Shown here: piece by piece, positions 36,753 through 45,042 of the stretch | How the letters are laid out: each line of letters starts with the position of its first letter | How positions within the stretch are numbered: the stretch's first letter is position 1 | NCBI GenBank assembly: GCA_965260935.1 | Contig: OZ253374.1 | Span: forward strand, 558,001-622,000 | DNA: 64,000 nucleotides | Direction: 5' to 3' | DNA from: JBBROS01 sp965260935 | Lineage (GTDB): Bacteria; Pseudomonadota; Alphaproteobacteria; Acetobacterales; Acetobacteraceae | Translations under genes and position numbers: made by a program | Notes under the pieces: model-generated | The model's input: the letters and a program-made list of their open reading frames with translations, nothing else | What the model was told of the DNA's origin: nothing | Databases searched by the model: none

Positions 36753-37637
36753 TCAGACAAGTTGCAGGATCGCCTGCACGAATTGGCCCGGCTTTTCCTG
36801 CGGCAGGTTGTGGCCCGCCCCCTCGATCACGCTCCGCCGCCGCAACCGAGTGGAGCGCCGCAACTCGTCTGGGTTGTCGGACGGCGGACCCACGCCGTCG
36901 TCGGCCCCTTCAAGAATGATGCTCGGCACGGTGATGGACGGTTGCGCGGCAAGCGCCTGCTCGACCGGTTCCAGCGCCGGGTCGCCCGGCGCGTAGCCGA
37001 AGCGGTGGCGGTAGGAGTGGATGACGACGTCGGCCCAGTCCGGATTGTCGAAAACGGCGGCCGTCTGCGCGAAAACGGCCTCGTCGAACAACCAACCCGG
37101 CGACCACAAACGCCACAGCAGGCGTCCGATCTCCCGGCGGTTCTGCCTAAGGCCCGCTTCGCCCCGCGGCGTGTGGAAGTAGTACTGGTACCACCACCGC
37201 CATTCCTGTTCCGCCGGGCCGGGCGCGGCCGAGCCGGCGATGTCCTGGATGTTGTAGCCGCCGACGCTGACGAGGCCCCGCACCCGTTCCGGCCACAGCG
37301 CGGCGGCGATGCAAGCGCCCCGCCCGCCCCAGTCGTAACCGGCCAGCACGGCTTGCTCGATCCCCAGCGCGTCCAGGAGGTCGCGCACGTCGGCCCCGAG
37401 AGCGGCCTGCTGGCCAGATCGCGGCGTGGCCTGGTCCAGGAAACGTGTCGGCCCGTGGCCGCGCAGGTGCGGAACGATGACCCGGCACCCGGCCTCCGCC
37501 AGAACCGCCGCGGCCTCGTCGTAGGCATGAACGCTGTATGGAAAGCCGTGCAACAAGATCACCGGCGCGCCGCCGCCCGCCCCCGCCTCGTGATAGGCGA
37601 TCTCGAGCACGGGCGTGCGGACGGCGCCGGTGTTCAC
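36753..37637 (-). CDS. Alpha/beta hydrolase (epoxide hydrolase/dehalogenase-like)
   Basis: Hydrolase of 294 residues starting at a GTG that overlaps the mscL stop (GTGA). The oxyanion segment HGFPYSVH starts at residue 30. The nucleophile elbow is GYDWGG, with Asp102 rather than Ser, as in epoxide hydrolases and haloalkane dehalogenases. The catalytic His276 is in GAGHNLPQEKP. The cap region is Trp/Tyr-rich. The substrate is unknown. It converges with comM five bases away. Confidence 0.85.
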   Translation of the reverse strand: MNTGAVRTPVLEIAYHEAGAGGGAPVILLHGFPYSVHAYDEAAAVLAEAGCRVIVPHLRGHGPTRFLDQATPRSGQQAALGADVRDLLDALGIEQAVLAGYDWGGRGACIAAALWPERVRGLVSVGGYNIQDIAGSAAPGPAEQEWRWWYQYYFHTPRGEAGLRQNRREIGRLLWRLWSPGWLFDEAVFAQTAAVFDNPDWADVVIHSYRHRFGYAPGDPALEPVEQALAAQPSITVPSIILEGADDGVGPPSDNPDELRRSTRLRRRSVIEGAGHNLPQEKPGQFVQAILQLV

Positions 37638-38092
37638 GCGCGCGGCTGCCTGGCCAGCAGGTCGCGGATCTCGATCAGGGTCTCCTCGCTCTTCGACAGC
37701 GTCGGCTCCACCTCTTCCGCCTTCTTCTTCCGGGTCATCCCGTTGATCACCTTCACCATCCAGAAGATCGCGAAGCTGACGATCAGGAACGAGATGCACG
37801 CGTTCAGGAACAGGCCGATGTTGAGCGTGACAGCTCCCGCCTTCTGGGCCGCGTCAAGCGTCGGCTCGCTCGGTCCCTTCAAGGTCACGAACAGGTTGCT
37901 GAAATCGATGCCGCCGACGATCAGGCCAAGGATCGGGGTGATCAGATCCTTGACCAGGCTGGTGACGATTGCGGTGAACGCCGCGCCGATCACGATGCCC
38001 ACCGCGAGGTCGACGACATTGCCTCGCAAGATGAACGCGCGGAATTCAGCGACCCACCCAGGGGTGTGCGGAAGGCTGCTCGGTGCTCGCAT
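37634..38092 (-). CDS. mscL: Large-conductance mechanosensitive channel
   Basis: Pentameric inner-membrane channel that opens under osmotic down-shock; 152 residues. The first helix has GNVVDLAVGIVIGAAFTAIV and the second is ISFLIVSFAIFWMVKVIN. The C-terminal cytoplasmic bundle (about residues 120-152) ends in SKSEETLIEIRDLLA. The coupled downstream hydrolase shares its stop region. Confidence 0.96.
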   Translation of the reverse strand: MRAPSSLPHTPGWVAEFRAFILRGNVVDLAVGIVIGAAFTAIVTSLVKDLITPILGLIVGGIDFSNLFVTLKGPSEPTLDAAQKAGAVTLNIGLFLNACISFLIVSFAIFWMVKVINGMTRKKKAEEVEPTLSKSEETLIEIRDLLARQPRA

Positions 38093-38111
38093 GAGTACAA
38101 TGCTCCCTGTC

Positions 38112-38225
38112 TAAGCATCATTCGGCGGAGCGTGCCGGCACGCTGCCGATAAAATGATGCGTCTTTAGAGGTTCCTAAGCAGGCTTGCGTGGCACAAGCC
38201 ACGTAAGCCTGCTTAGGGAACCGAG
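38112..38225 (-). repeat. Intergenic palindromic repeat, copy B
   Basis: A 114-base element between mscL and the rhodanese gene, in inverted orientation to copy A. The module GCATCATT...CGGC-AGCGTGCCGGCACGCT-CCGCCG...AATGATGC forms one long hairpin. A second hairpin, TAAGCAGGCTTGCGTGGC facing GCCACGTAAGCCTGCTTA, lies on the other side of GAACCTCTAAAGAC. The core AGCGTGCCGGCACGCT is a perfect palindrome. Both stems differ from copy A by paired changes. Confidence 0.75.
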
Positions 38226-38291
38226 CCTGCCAAATCCGATCAGCTCAAGATAGCGTTATCGACGACGTTTCTTGTCAAACAACGACGATCC

Positions 38292-38702
38292 TCAACGCTG
38301 GAACCACGGCAGCCCGTCCGCCTTCCAGCCGGCAAGCTGCCCACGGTGGCCGTTCTCGTCGGGCGGCCCCTCGAAGCCGTCAGCGATGTTGTACGCCTGC
38401 GGGAACCCGGCGGCTTGTGCGGCTTGGGCGGCAGCCAGGCTGCGGACCCCGCTGCGGCAAAGGAAATAGACGGAATTCTCGGGCGTGATCCCGGCTGCGC
38501 GCACGTCGTCGAGGAAGCCTGCATGGACCTGCATGGCCGGGAACACCTGCCACGGGATCAGCACCGGGTCCTGCCCGGCCTCGCGGAGATCCGGCAGGCC
38601 GACATAGGCCCACTCGGCGTTGGTCCGCACATCCACGAGGCGGGCAGCCGGATCGGACATCAGCGCCTGCCAAACCTGCTTCGGGGCCACGTTCTCAACC
38701 AT
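38292..38702 (-). CDS. Rhodanese-like sulfurtransferase domain protein
   Basis: Single-domain rhodanese of 136 residues from the ATG at 38702, chosen because GGAG lies six bases upstream; in-frame ATG and TTG codons further upstream are less likely. The active-site loop is LCRSGVRS, with Cys82 as the persulfide carrier. The N-terminal CH2-like motif is ARLVDVRTNAEW. No signal peptide is seen, so it is probably cytoplasmic. The acceptor is unknown. Confidence 0.88.
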   Translation of the reverse strand: MVENVAPKQVWQALMSDPAARLVDVRTNAEWAYVGLPDLREAGQDPVLIPWQVFPAMQVHAGFLDDVRAAGITPENSVYFLCRSGVRSLAAAQAAQAAGFPQAYNIADGFEGPPDENGHRGQLAGWKADGLPWFQR

Positions 38703-39115
38703 ACCGAACTCCATCGCGACATTGCCGTGGGACACTAACAAGAGATCATACGAAGTTCACCTTTGATCCGCAGGCATGGCACGGGCACAAGCAGGCAACC
38801 TGTCGACATTCTTTCCACTCGTAAATCTCGCAAATGACCGGAAAAGCGTAGCAAGTTGGTTTGCCAGGCACGAACTCCGACAATAGGTTCTAGTTGACTA
38901 CAAGCTGTCGTCTGCCTTTTCATCAACACGCCGGCTTCCGGTTTCTGCAAGCTGCCAAATCGTCTTAAAGTGCTGTAGCGGCGAGAGACATGGGAGCCTG
39001 CCGGCCCGTTCGGCACCGTATTTGGCCCCGACAATGGCTTCAGCTTGTTGATTGATAATGGTCAGATCAGCGCATTTATGTGATAATAGGAACTTAACCG
39101 AATAGGGCTTTAACT
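38703..39115. other. 413-base gap, left part of the AT-rich island
   Basis: No convincing gene is seen. Base composition falls from the GC-rich norm to markedly AT-rich toward 39115. A minus-strand frame at 38735-39034 (99 codons) has no recognisable domain and no ribosome site and is not called. The gap may contain the promoter of the orphan gene at 39116. Confidence 0.5.
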
Positions 39116-39640
39116 GTGTGGAAAGTTGTTCTGCTTCAGGCGGCTCTGATAGGAACGCCAGCCCAAATAGAATATCAAACTCTAATTCCGATATCAGAAC
39201 TTAAAGCTGGGACAGCAGGACTTAACAATAACCTAACAGAACAGTTATGGCAGACACAAATAGAAATGAAAGAACTTACATTTGAAGCACAACTTTCTTA
39301 CCAAAAAATCAGTGGAAGTGGATTGCGTGCGTGCTTTGAAGACTTATCAGCTCTAGCTAATCACCAGATAGAAGAGTTAGATAGGATATCCAAAGGCATT
39401 GAGGAATTAGATGATACAACAAATAAATCTAAAAGGATGGGCTATGTAATGTATGTTCGTAGCGAGATCGAGATTTTCAGTAAGGTATTTGGTAACGTTG
39501 TTCAGGAAATCGGAGGTTTGGTGGACCGTTGTCAATCTAAGTCACTAGGTTTTATGGCAGAGAAAACAATAGTATTAACCGGTAAAGCCAAAAACGTTCT
39601 AACGCAGATTGACGCACATTTTAAGTCCTATCAACCATAG
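39116..39640 (+). CDS. Orphan hypothetical protein in AT-rich island
   Basis: 174 codons, not recognised. The frame starts at GTG (a weak GGG lies upstream), with an in-frame stop 21 bases earlier and no ATG before residue 51. Composition is strikingly unlike its neighbours: in 39181-39240 only 23 of 60 bases are G or C, and codons such as AGA, ATA, TTA and AAA, rare elsewhere here, are common. Residues 4-16 (VVLLQAALIGTPA) resemble a short signal peptide. The rest is predicted helical with Glu/Leu/Ile-rich stretches (for example QIEELDRISKGIEELDD) and possible coiled coil. It looks recently acquired. It could be secreted or a toxin/immunity-type small protein, but nothing in the sequence proves it. 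Confidence 0.6.
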   Translation: MWKVVLLQAALIGTPAQIEYQTLIPISELKAGTAGLNNNLTEQLWQTQIEMKELTFEAQLSYQKISGSGLRACFEDLSALANHQIEELDRISKGIEELDDTTNKSKRMGYVMYVRSEIEIFSKVFGNVVQEIGGLVDRCQSKSLGFMAEKTIVLTGKAKNVLTQIDAHFKSYQP

Positions 39641-39719
39641 TTTGCAGCTTGCAGCAGGTGGAGCGGCACTCGGCTCATCTTGGTCGATTGCGGCCTTAGG
39701 ATCGTCATATAATGCCGGA

Positions 39720-39751
39720 CCGCTTGTACCCGCAAGCAAACTACCAAGCGG
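39720..39751. repeat. Inverted repeat downstream of the GT4 gene
   Basis: CCGCTTG and CAAGCGG form a seven-base stem with an 18-base interval, itself containing a smaller GCTTG/CAAGC hairpin. It lies 12 bases beyond the minus-strand stop of the glycosyltransferase gene at 39764. No T-run follows, so terminator function is uncertain. It also marks the right end of the AT-rich island. Confidence 0.35.
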
Positions 39752-39763
39752 GTGGTGTCTCAG

Positions 39764-40984
39764 TCAGGACCGCCGCATCACCCGGGCAATCAGCGCCTGG
39801 TACTCGGCCAGGTAACGTCCAAGTTGCAGGTTTTCAACGGCAAAGGCGCGCGCCGCCTCCCGCAAGCGGCCCGCGAGCGCCGGGTCGTCGAGCAGCTCCC
39901 GCACCCGTTCGGCGATGGCGGCGGGATCGGTGAAGGGCGCGAGCAGGCCATGCCGGCGGTCGGTGACGAACTCGCGCACCGGCGCGGTGTCGCTGCCCAC
40001 GATGGCGCAGCCGCACGCCAAGGCCTCGCGCAGGCTCCAGGACAGCACGAACGGGTATGTCAGATAGATATGCGCGTCCGACCGCTGCAGCAGCTTGATG
40101 AACAGCGCGTAGGGAACCCGCCCCGGGAAGCAGATGCGGGCCGGATCGATCATGTGCCCCACCTCCCCGAGCATGTGCTCCCGCCAGGTCTTGCCGGCGA
40201 GGCGCGCGCCGTAGCTCACGCCGTCGCCGCCGACCATGACGACCTTCAGGTCAGGCCGGAGCCGGTGCAAGCGCGGCAGGGCGCGCATGATGGCGTGAAA
40301 GCCGCGGTAGGGCTCGAGGTCGCGCGAGACGAACGTGACCAGCGTGTCGCCCGGCGCGACCTGGAACCCTTGCACGTCGAGCGGCGAGCGGCGCGCCGCC
40401 GGGTCGGGCCGGCACACGTCGAGGTCGACCCCCTCCGCCAAAACGGAGATGCGCGGCTGTGCCCAGTCCGGGTAGGTGGAAAGCTGGAAGCGCGTGGGCG
40501 TTTGCCCATGCCCCGGGTTCTCCAGCGCCAGCAGGTTGACCGCGTTCTTCGCCCTGACCTTGCCGAACCCTCCGGGCGGGTCCGCGAATTCCGGGTCGAA
40601 GCCGACATCGAGCCCGTGGGTGCGGTAATAGAACTCGTAGTAGCCGAGCAGGGGAACGCCGGGCCAGACATCCTGCAGGTTCAGCAGCTCGCCCCAGCCG
40701 TGGTGGCCGATGACGATGTCGGGAATGAACCCGAGAACGAGCAGGCGTCGGGCCATGTCCTCGACGATGCGGGCGCGGGCCAGCGCCTGCTCGAATTCCT
40801 GCGCGTCCGGGAACGTCGCCTCGCTCGGCGCGGGCGGCGCGTAGGCGAACTTGCGGATGCCCGGGATCGCGTTCTCGTTCGCCTCGGTGATGAACAGGAT
40901 CTCGTTCGCGGGGTCGCGGCTCAGGTGCCGGACCAGATGCAGGAACTGGCCCGGGAAGTTCTGATGAACGAAAAGGTATTTCAA
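39764..40984 (-). CDS. GT4-family glycosyltransferase
   Basis: GT-B-fold glycosyltransferase of 406 residues, last gene of the secretion/glycosylation cluster. It begins MKYLFVHQNFPGQFLHLV. The nucleotide-sugar half has TFVSRDLEPYRGFHAIMRAL and VVMVGGDGVSYG, and ends with the acceptor loop Ser-Leu-Arg-Glu-Ala (SWSLREALACGCAIVGSD), which carries the conserved Glu of GT4 enzymes. It has no membrane segment and is probably cytoplasmic. Donor and acceptor are unknown. It starts 52 bases after the ChW-like gene stops. Confidence 0.88.
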   Translation of the reverse strand: MKYLFVHQNFPGQFLHLVRHLSRDPANEILFITEANENAIPGIRKFAYAPPAPSEATFPDAQEFEQALARARIVEDMARRLLVLGFIPDIVIGHHGWGELLNLQDVWPGVPLLGYYEFYYRTHGLDVGFDPEFADPPGGFGKVRAKNAVNLLALENPGHGQTPTRFQLSTYPDWAQPRISVLAEGVDLDVCRPDPAARRSPLDVQGFQVAPGDTLVTFVSRDLEPYRGFHAIMRALPRLHRLRPDLKVVMVGGDGVSYGARLAGKTWREHMLGEVGHMIDPARICFPGRVPYALFIKLLQRSDAHIYLTYPFVLSWSLREALACGCAIVGSDTAPVREFVTDRRHGLLAPFTDPAAIAERVRELLDDPALAGRLREAARAFAVENLQLGRYLAEYQALIARVMRRS

Positions 40985-41036
40985 GCGGAGGGAAGCTCGC
41001 CCGCGCCCGGCGCTCAGCGGCCGGGAACGGCCAGGG

Positions 41037-42062
41037 TCAGCGGCGCTTCGCGGCCGGCGCTGCCCGCTTCGGCGCGGCGCGCGGTTTCGCTTTCGGCGTC
41101 GGCGCTGGTGCGGGCTTGGCCGCCGGCTTGGCGGCGGTCTTGCGAGCCGGCTTCGCCGCCCCGGCCGTTGCCGTCGCCGGCCGCGCCTTCGCGCCGGTTT
41201 TGCCAGGAGACTTGCCGGGAGACTTGGCCGGAGACTGGGCAGGCTTGCCCTCGGCCGGCCCGATCGAGACCTGGAACGCTTCGAGCGCCGCGAGGCTCGG
41301 CGCCTCGCAAGCGTCGCCGTCGCTCACCGGCCCGATCCTGGTGCCGTCGATGAAGGTTGCCGACAGCGTGATCCGATGCGACTTGGCCGAGTCGCCGCGA
41401 AGCCGGATCCGCAGCCCCAGGATCGGCAACGACATGCCGCGGCTGCCGCAGAATTGGCCGCCTTCCGACCACGGCGACAGCCAGCCGCGCCCGAGCACGG
41501 CCTGGTACTCGATGTCCGAGGCCGGCACGCCGTCGATCGGCGAGATCCCGAACCCCTCGATCCAGCGATTGCTGCCGGGCTCGCCCATCCAGCCGCCCAG
41601 CCGCCCGGCCACGTCGCCGCGCTTGAACACGTGGGCGACGACCTCGACGTTCTCGGCCTGCTTGCCCGGGGCTTGCTGCCCCGGTTCAGCCATCGGCACG
41701 GGCGGCGCGCTCCCTTCGCCGGACAAGCGCACCACCTGCAGCTTCGGCGCATCGAGCGTGCTGTCCGGCTGCTGGTACACCGTCACCAGCACCTCCGCCG
41801 CCGACCCGGCAACCCGCACCAGGGCGCCCGAATCGGAACCGATCCAGCCATCGGCCTGGAAGCCGGCGAGGCTGACGGCCCCGCCCTGCCGGCCCGGCAT
41901 CGTCGTGACCCGCACGCCGGGCAACCCCCCCTCGGACCCGGCGGAAGGACCGCCGGGAATGTTGAAGATGCAGTAAAGCCCGGGGTCGAGCGCCATCGTA
42001 TGGCCGGATACTTTCAACTCTCTCATCTGACTGGAGGCCGCTTGCGATGCTTGGTCGGGCAT
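41037..42062 (-). CDS. ChW-like domain protein with Lys/Ala/Pro-rich basic tail
   Basis: 341 residues from the ATG at 42062 (AGGA six bases before); a TTG six bases upstream is less likely. The N-terminal half has a beta-rich domain with PGLYCIFNIPGGPSAG and GFQADGWIGSDSGALVRV. Near residues 180-225, YQAVLGRGWLSPWSEGG followed by SRGMSLPILGLRIRL matches the pattern of clostridial hydrophobic W (ChW) repeats: Tyr, Gly-Trp, Trp, Gly, then alternating hydrophobics. The last 70 residues are low-complexity (repeats of AKSPGK and AKPAAKP) and strongly basic, like histone H1 tails. There is no signal peptide. It sits between two glycosyltransferases and downstream of type I secretion genes, so it could be the exported substrate or a cell-surface adhesin. 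That role is inference. Confidence 0.6.
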   Translation of the reverse strand: MPDQASQAASSQMRELKVSGHTMALDPGLYCIFNIPGGPSAGSEGGLPGVRVTTMPGRQGGAVSLAGFQADGWIGSDSGALVRVAGSAAEVLVTVYQQPDSTLDAPKLQVVRLSGEGSAPPVPMAEPGQQAPGKQAENVEVVAHVFKRGDVAGRLGGWMGEPGSNRWIEGFGISPIDGVPASDIEYQAVLGRGWLSPWSEGGQFCGSRGMSLPILGLRIRLRGDSAKSHRITLSATFIDGTRIGPVSDGDACEAPSLAALEAFQVSIGPAEGKPAQSPAKSPGKSPGKTGAKARPATATAGAAKPARKTAAKPAAKPAPAPTPKAKPRAAPKRAAPAAKRR

Positions 42063-42077
42063 AATCAATCCTAGTGA

Positions 42078-44996
42078 TTAACTTCGTGCGTGTGCAATCG
42101 CAGATTGCGACGCGACGATGCCCGGCGCAAGGCGTAGGAAAGCCTCGTTGATCAGCCTGGGCGGCATGGCCAAGGGCAGCACCCAGCCGCGCCCCGTGGC
42201 GCGGACCCGCTCCGCCTGCGCGCCGAGGTCGAACACCGCCGCCGAAAGCCCCGATTGCCACACGCGGCTGAGCGCGAAGCACCACGTCTCGGGCCAAACG
42301 GACGGGATAAAGGCGAGCGTCCCCGCTTGCGCCCGGATCAGCCCAACCGCCTCGGCCTCCCGGTATTCGCCGGTGACGAAGACATCCCCGGCCGCCATCA
42401 GCCGCTCGTCGTCCGCGGTGTAGCCGACAACGACGAATTCGAGGGCAAGCCCGCGTTTCCGCGCGTCGCGGACGCACCCGAGCAGGACCTCGTAGCCTTT
42501 CTCGACGCCGATGGCCCCCGCGACGACGACGCGGCATACGCCCCTTGCCGCGATAGTCGCCGTAGCAGGAAGCGAACGGTCGTCCTCCCAAGGCTCAATA
42601 ACCGGATCGAGGCCCGGAAAATGCCGCGCCATGCGGGCCGCGGCGTCCTTCGAAGGCGCGACAACGCGGGCCGCGCGCCCGAGCTCACGCTTCGAGCGCT
42701 CCACAAGCTCGCGCACGGGCGGATCGTCCTCCAACAAGCTGCCCAGGTCGGCGATGCACGCCTCGCAGCCATCAAGGTCCGGCTCGCCGCAATAACGCCG
42801 CTCCGTGCTGACAAGGGCGATGCGCGGGCAGAACCGGGCATAGTCGTGCACCATGCTGACCAACTCGATGCCGAGCTGGTCAGCCAGGCCCGCCAAGGCA
42901 TGGTGGTGGCCGAGCATGTGATGCAGTTCGAGCCGGACCGGCCGGTCGGCGCGAAGCAGCTTAACAAGCGCCCGCAGCTCGGACGGCATGGCGAACACCA
43001 GGTTGGGGAACGCCGGCCCCCCGGCCTGCTCGACGCGCACGGCAACCTCGTTCGCGGGCGTCCGGTGCGGGCGCAGGATGATGGCCCGGCGCCCGGCCTC
43101 GGCAATCGCGCGCGCGCGGGCGGTCACGACCTGCTCGACCCCTCCCCCGCCGGCATGGGTGACGATGAGGACCGACCGGCGTCGCCCCCGGTCCGCACGC
43201 CAGCGCAGGATGTCCATGCGCCGCCGGGCCGGGTGCAGCGGATCGGCCCTGACATGTTGCGCAACCAGGTCGTCGTAGCCCGGATGCAAGCGGTTCAGCA
43301 CCGCGGCGTTGCGCCGCATAAGGTGCTTGCGGGCCTGCCCGAACGACCTGCCGCCGAGGTGGGCCACGAACGCGTCGAGAGCCGCGACGTTGCGCCAGCC
43401 GGTGTTCCGGGCACGGAGGCAAAGGTCACACTCCTCGCCATACCCCTGGGCGAAAACGTCCTCGCGAAGAAGCCCGACCTGATCGAGGCAATCCCGCCGC
43501 AGGTACAGACAGAAGCCGACCCCGACGGGCAGGTCGACGGTCTGGCCTCCATTGGCTTGCTCCGCGAAAGCTTGCAGGACGGATGCGTCCGCCAGGTCCG
43601 GCGTCGGATTGGCTCCGGACACGTCGGGATAGCTGACAACCGTGCCGTCGTTCGTGAGCGGCGTGACGCTGCCGATGTCGTCGGCCCCGTACGCGGCAGC
43701 CCGCAACCGCTCGATCGCGCCAGGCGGGACCAGCGTGTCGCTGTTGAGCAGCAGCACGTCCCGGCCCACGGCCGCCGCGATCCCGGCGTTCGCCGCGGCG
43801 GGAAACCCGCGGTTGGCTCCCTGGCGCAACAGCGTGATGCGGCGTCGCGCGGCCAGTTTGGCAAGCTCGGCGACCAAATGGTCATCCGGCGATGCGTCAT
43901 CGACGACGATGACGCGGGACGTGCGCGGCTTGCACGCCAGGACCGAAGCGATGCACGCCAGCGTCTCGGCAGCGCCCCGGTAGACCGGGATGACGATGTC
44001 GGCCGGCGGCCGCTCACCGCCGGGCTTCGCTGCTCCCGCGTTCACGTCGGCCCAGACCGGAACCAACCCCGGTCCCACGTAGGATGCGAGGCCGGGCTCA
44101 ATCGGGCTGCCGAGCAGATGCCTGCCGTCGGGGCCGGTGACGCTGAGCGGGACGCCGAGAGGACCGAGATCCGCTCGGCCGAGCCGGATCGCGCGTGGCC
44201 GGGCAAAGGGACGGTCGTGCCCGGTGTCGCCGGCGTCCTCGGCAAGCAGCCGTTCGATGACGCCGTTCGGCCCTTCGATGCGAATAACCGGACACCGCGC
44301 CGGGTCCGCCGGACACCAGGCCCAGCCCTCGATCCCGTTTCCGGCCGCTTCCACGAAGCCCTCAAGCCCCGCGAACCGGGGCAACACGACCGGGCTGCCC
44401 ACGAGCGCGCCTGCTGGCCCGAGCACGTCGAGACGCGCGGCCCGCCGCCAACGGTCCGGCAGGCGGGCCGTGCCGCCGGACCAGGCAAGCTCAACGGCTT
44501 CTCCATCGAGCCGGACAACGCAGGGGCCATTCGCAGCCGCCCGAAGCACCCCGTCCGTCGTCAGGCCGCACCACCCCTCCATCGGCGCAACCGCGGCGGC
44601 GAGGGCGCACAAGGCCGGATTCGGAACGCCAGCCGTCAACGCCGCGCTGAGCGCGGCCTTGGCATCGTCGCCCCGGCCCAGCAAGTGGGCGCACGCGGCC
44701 ATGCCGGACAGGTCCTCCGCCGCGCCATGCCGGGCAGCCTGCTGCTTGAACAGCGCCAGCGCGTCGCCGAGCGCGCCCGCCTCCAGCCAAGCGGTCGCCA
44801 GCGCGGTCGAGACGACGCCATCATCGGGCATCAACCGATGGGCGCGTTCCAGCCACTTAATGGATGCCGCGGGGGAAGACGCTGCTTTGGCCTCGCCCCA
44901 AGCCTGCTGGGTCAAGGCTCGCCACAGGTCGGCCCGTGTCCGGGTCCGCCGGCGTTCGGCCCGCGCCTCGACGTCTGACAGCAGTGCGTTGGACAT
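42078..44996 (-). CDS. Large two-domain glycosyltransferase (GT2 plus GT4)
   Basis: 972 residues. Residues 20-125 are helical and TPR-like. About 130-320 form a beta-rich region. A GT2 domain starts at residue 332 with PADIVIPVYRG, has VVDDASPDD at 365-372 and the DxD-like NSDT at 418-421, and the later acidic EECDLCLRA. A GT-B/GT4 domain covers about 617-970, with LIVTHAGGGGVEQVV and the glycosyltransferase segment VVVAGAIGVEKGYEVLL. Such fusions assemble oligosaccharides by adding two sugars in turn. It is nine bases from the ChW-like gene. Confidence 0.85.
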   Translation of the reverse strand: MSNALLSDVEARAERRRTRTRADLWRALTQQAWGEAKAASSPAASIKWLERAHRLMPDDGVVSTALATAWLEAGALGDALALFKQQAARHGAAEDLSGMAACAHLLGRGDDAKAALSAALTAGVPNPALCALAAAVAPMEGWCGLTTDGVLRAAANGPCVVRLDGEAVELAWSGGTARLPDRWRRAARLDVLGPAGALVGSPVVLPRFAGLEGFVEAAGNGIEGWAWCPADPARCPVIRIEGPNGVIERLLAEDAGDTGHDRPFARPRAIRLGRADLGPLGVPLSVTGPDGRHLLGSPIEPGLASYVGPGLVPVWADVNAGAAKPGGERPPADIVIPVYRGAAETLACIASVLACKPRTSRVIVVDDASPDDHLVAELAKLAARRRITLLRQGANRGFPAAANAGIAAAVGRDVLLLNSDTLVPPGAIERLRAAAYGADDIGSVTPLTNDGTVVSYPDVSGANPTPDLADASVLQAFAEQANGGQTVDLPVGVGFCLYLRRDCLDQVGLLREDVFAQGYGEECDLCLRARNTGWRNVAALDAFVAHLGGRSFGQARKHLMRRNAAVLNRLHPGYDDLVAQHVRADPLHPARRRMDILRWRADRGRRRSVLIVTHAGGGGVEQVVTARARAIAEAGRRAIILRPHRTPANEVAVRVEQAGGPAFPNLVFAMPSELRALVKLLRADRPVRLELHHMLGHHHALAGLADQLGIELVSMVHDYARFCPRIALVSTERRYCGEPDLDGCEACIADLGSLLEDDPPVRELVERSKRELGRAARVVAPSKDAAARMARHFPGLDPVIEPWEDDRSLPATATIAARGVCRVVVAGAIGVEKGYEVLLGCVRDARKRGLALEFVVVGYTADDERLMAAGDVFVTGEYREAEAVGLIRAQAGTLAFIPSVWPETWCFALSRVWQSGLSAAVFDLGAQAERVRATGRGWVLPLAMPPRLINEAFLRLAPGIVASQSAIAHARS

Positions 44997-45042
44997 TCCG
45001 GACCGGCAGGTTTACGCCGAAAGCGCCGTAGCAGGCCGCCTT

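Noticed and set aside
38735..39034. 99-codon minus-strand frame in the gap before the orphan gene
   Set aside because: No ribosome site, no domain, mixed composition; probably chance.
41037..41300. The AKSPGK-type repeats as a CRISPR or DNA repeat array
   Set aside because: They are coding, short and imperfect, and lie in frame in the protein tail; no spacer structure exists.
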